DNA of 64,000 bases from Ianthella basta. Taxonomy: Eukaryota; Porifera; Demospongiae; Verongiida; Ianthellidae. Shown here in pieces: positions 46,757-64,000 of the stretch (its first letter is position 1; each line of letters begins with the position of its first letter). The notes under the pieces are model-generated. The model was not told where the DNA came from, did no database searches, and saw only the letters and a program-made list of their open reading frames with translations. Location of the stretch: contig OZ025884.1 in assembly GCA_964019415.1 (NCBI GenBank), forward strand, positions 6,956,941 to 7,020,940, written 5' to 3'. A program made the translations under genes and the position numbers.

Positions 46757-64000
<17,244 letters not shown>

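Overview
This window is eukaryotic nuclear DNA from an animal. It carries intact orthologues of metazoan genes (TP53BP1, ANKLE1, APBA/Mint, ACSBG, TADA3, ANAPC11, DENND3, a SWEET sugar transporter, an endosomal syntaxin, a Spinster-like transporter). Genes are tightly packed with many short GT-AG introns. Packing plus family content suggests an invertebrate with a compact genome, possibly a sponge or another early-branching animal; that placement is inference and no marker here settles it. I saw no bacterial operons, CRISPR array, tRNA, rRNA or retroviral-type element.

Layout. 1-840 (+): 3' end of a coiled-coil protein gene. 976-6086 (-): a gene with an AT-hook, a Cys/His cluster and a C-terminal WD40 part (possibly two genes). 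6464-16796 (-): TP53BP1 with tandem Tudor and tandem BRCT. 17066-19794 (+): Spinster-like MFS transporter. 19967-23205 (-): APBA/Mint with PTB and two PDZ domains. 23295-25085 (-): intronless Hsp70 with almost no lid. 25808-31575 (-): bubblegum-type acyl-CoA synthetase. 31615-33402 (+): ANKLE1. 34777-37312 (-): TADA3. 37353-38019 (+): a small unidentified gene. 38117-42703 (-): a multi-pass membrane protein. 42843-44295 (+): syntaxin 7/12-like. 44496-45870 (+): SWEET. 46049-46707 (-): ANAPC11. 46757-64000 (+): DENND3, running off the window.

Five neighbouring pairs are divergent with very small gaps: 39 bp between the ACSBG and ANKLE1 start codons, 40 bp for TADA3 and the small gene, 49 bp for ANAPC11 and DENND3, 139 bp for the membrane protein and the syntaxin, 269 bp for TP53BP1 and the transporter. 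These must share promoters. The products form no single pathway (DNA-damage response, chromatin acetylation, cell-cycle ubiquitination, membrane traffic, lipid activation), so this is ordinary gene clustering rather than an operon-like system.

The most striking signal is not a gene. By my tally about a quarter of the window is tandem repeat, nearly all of it in introns. In at least eleven introns the repeat starts exactly at the 5' splice site, or its unit contains the last exon bases plus the donor GT, so the donor itself has been copied in tandem. In many introns the 3' polypyrimidine tract has also grown into long C/T-rich arrays, usually on the sense strand. This looks like intron growth by slippage or duplication seeded at splice signals. 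Several of these arrays have periods not divisible by three and create spurious open frames of 300-600 codons.
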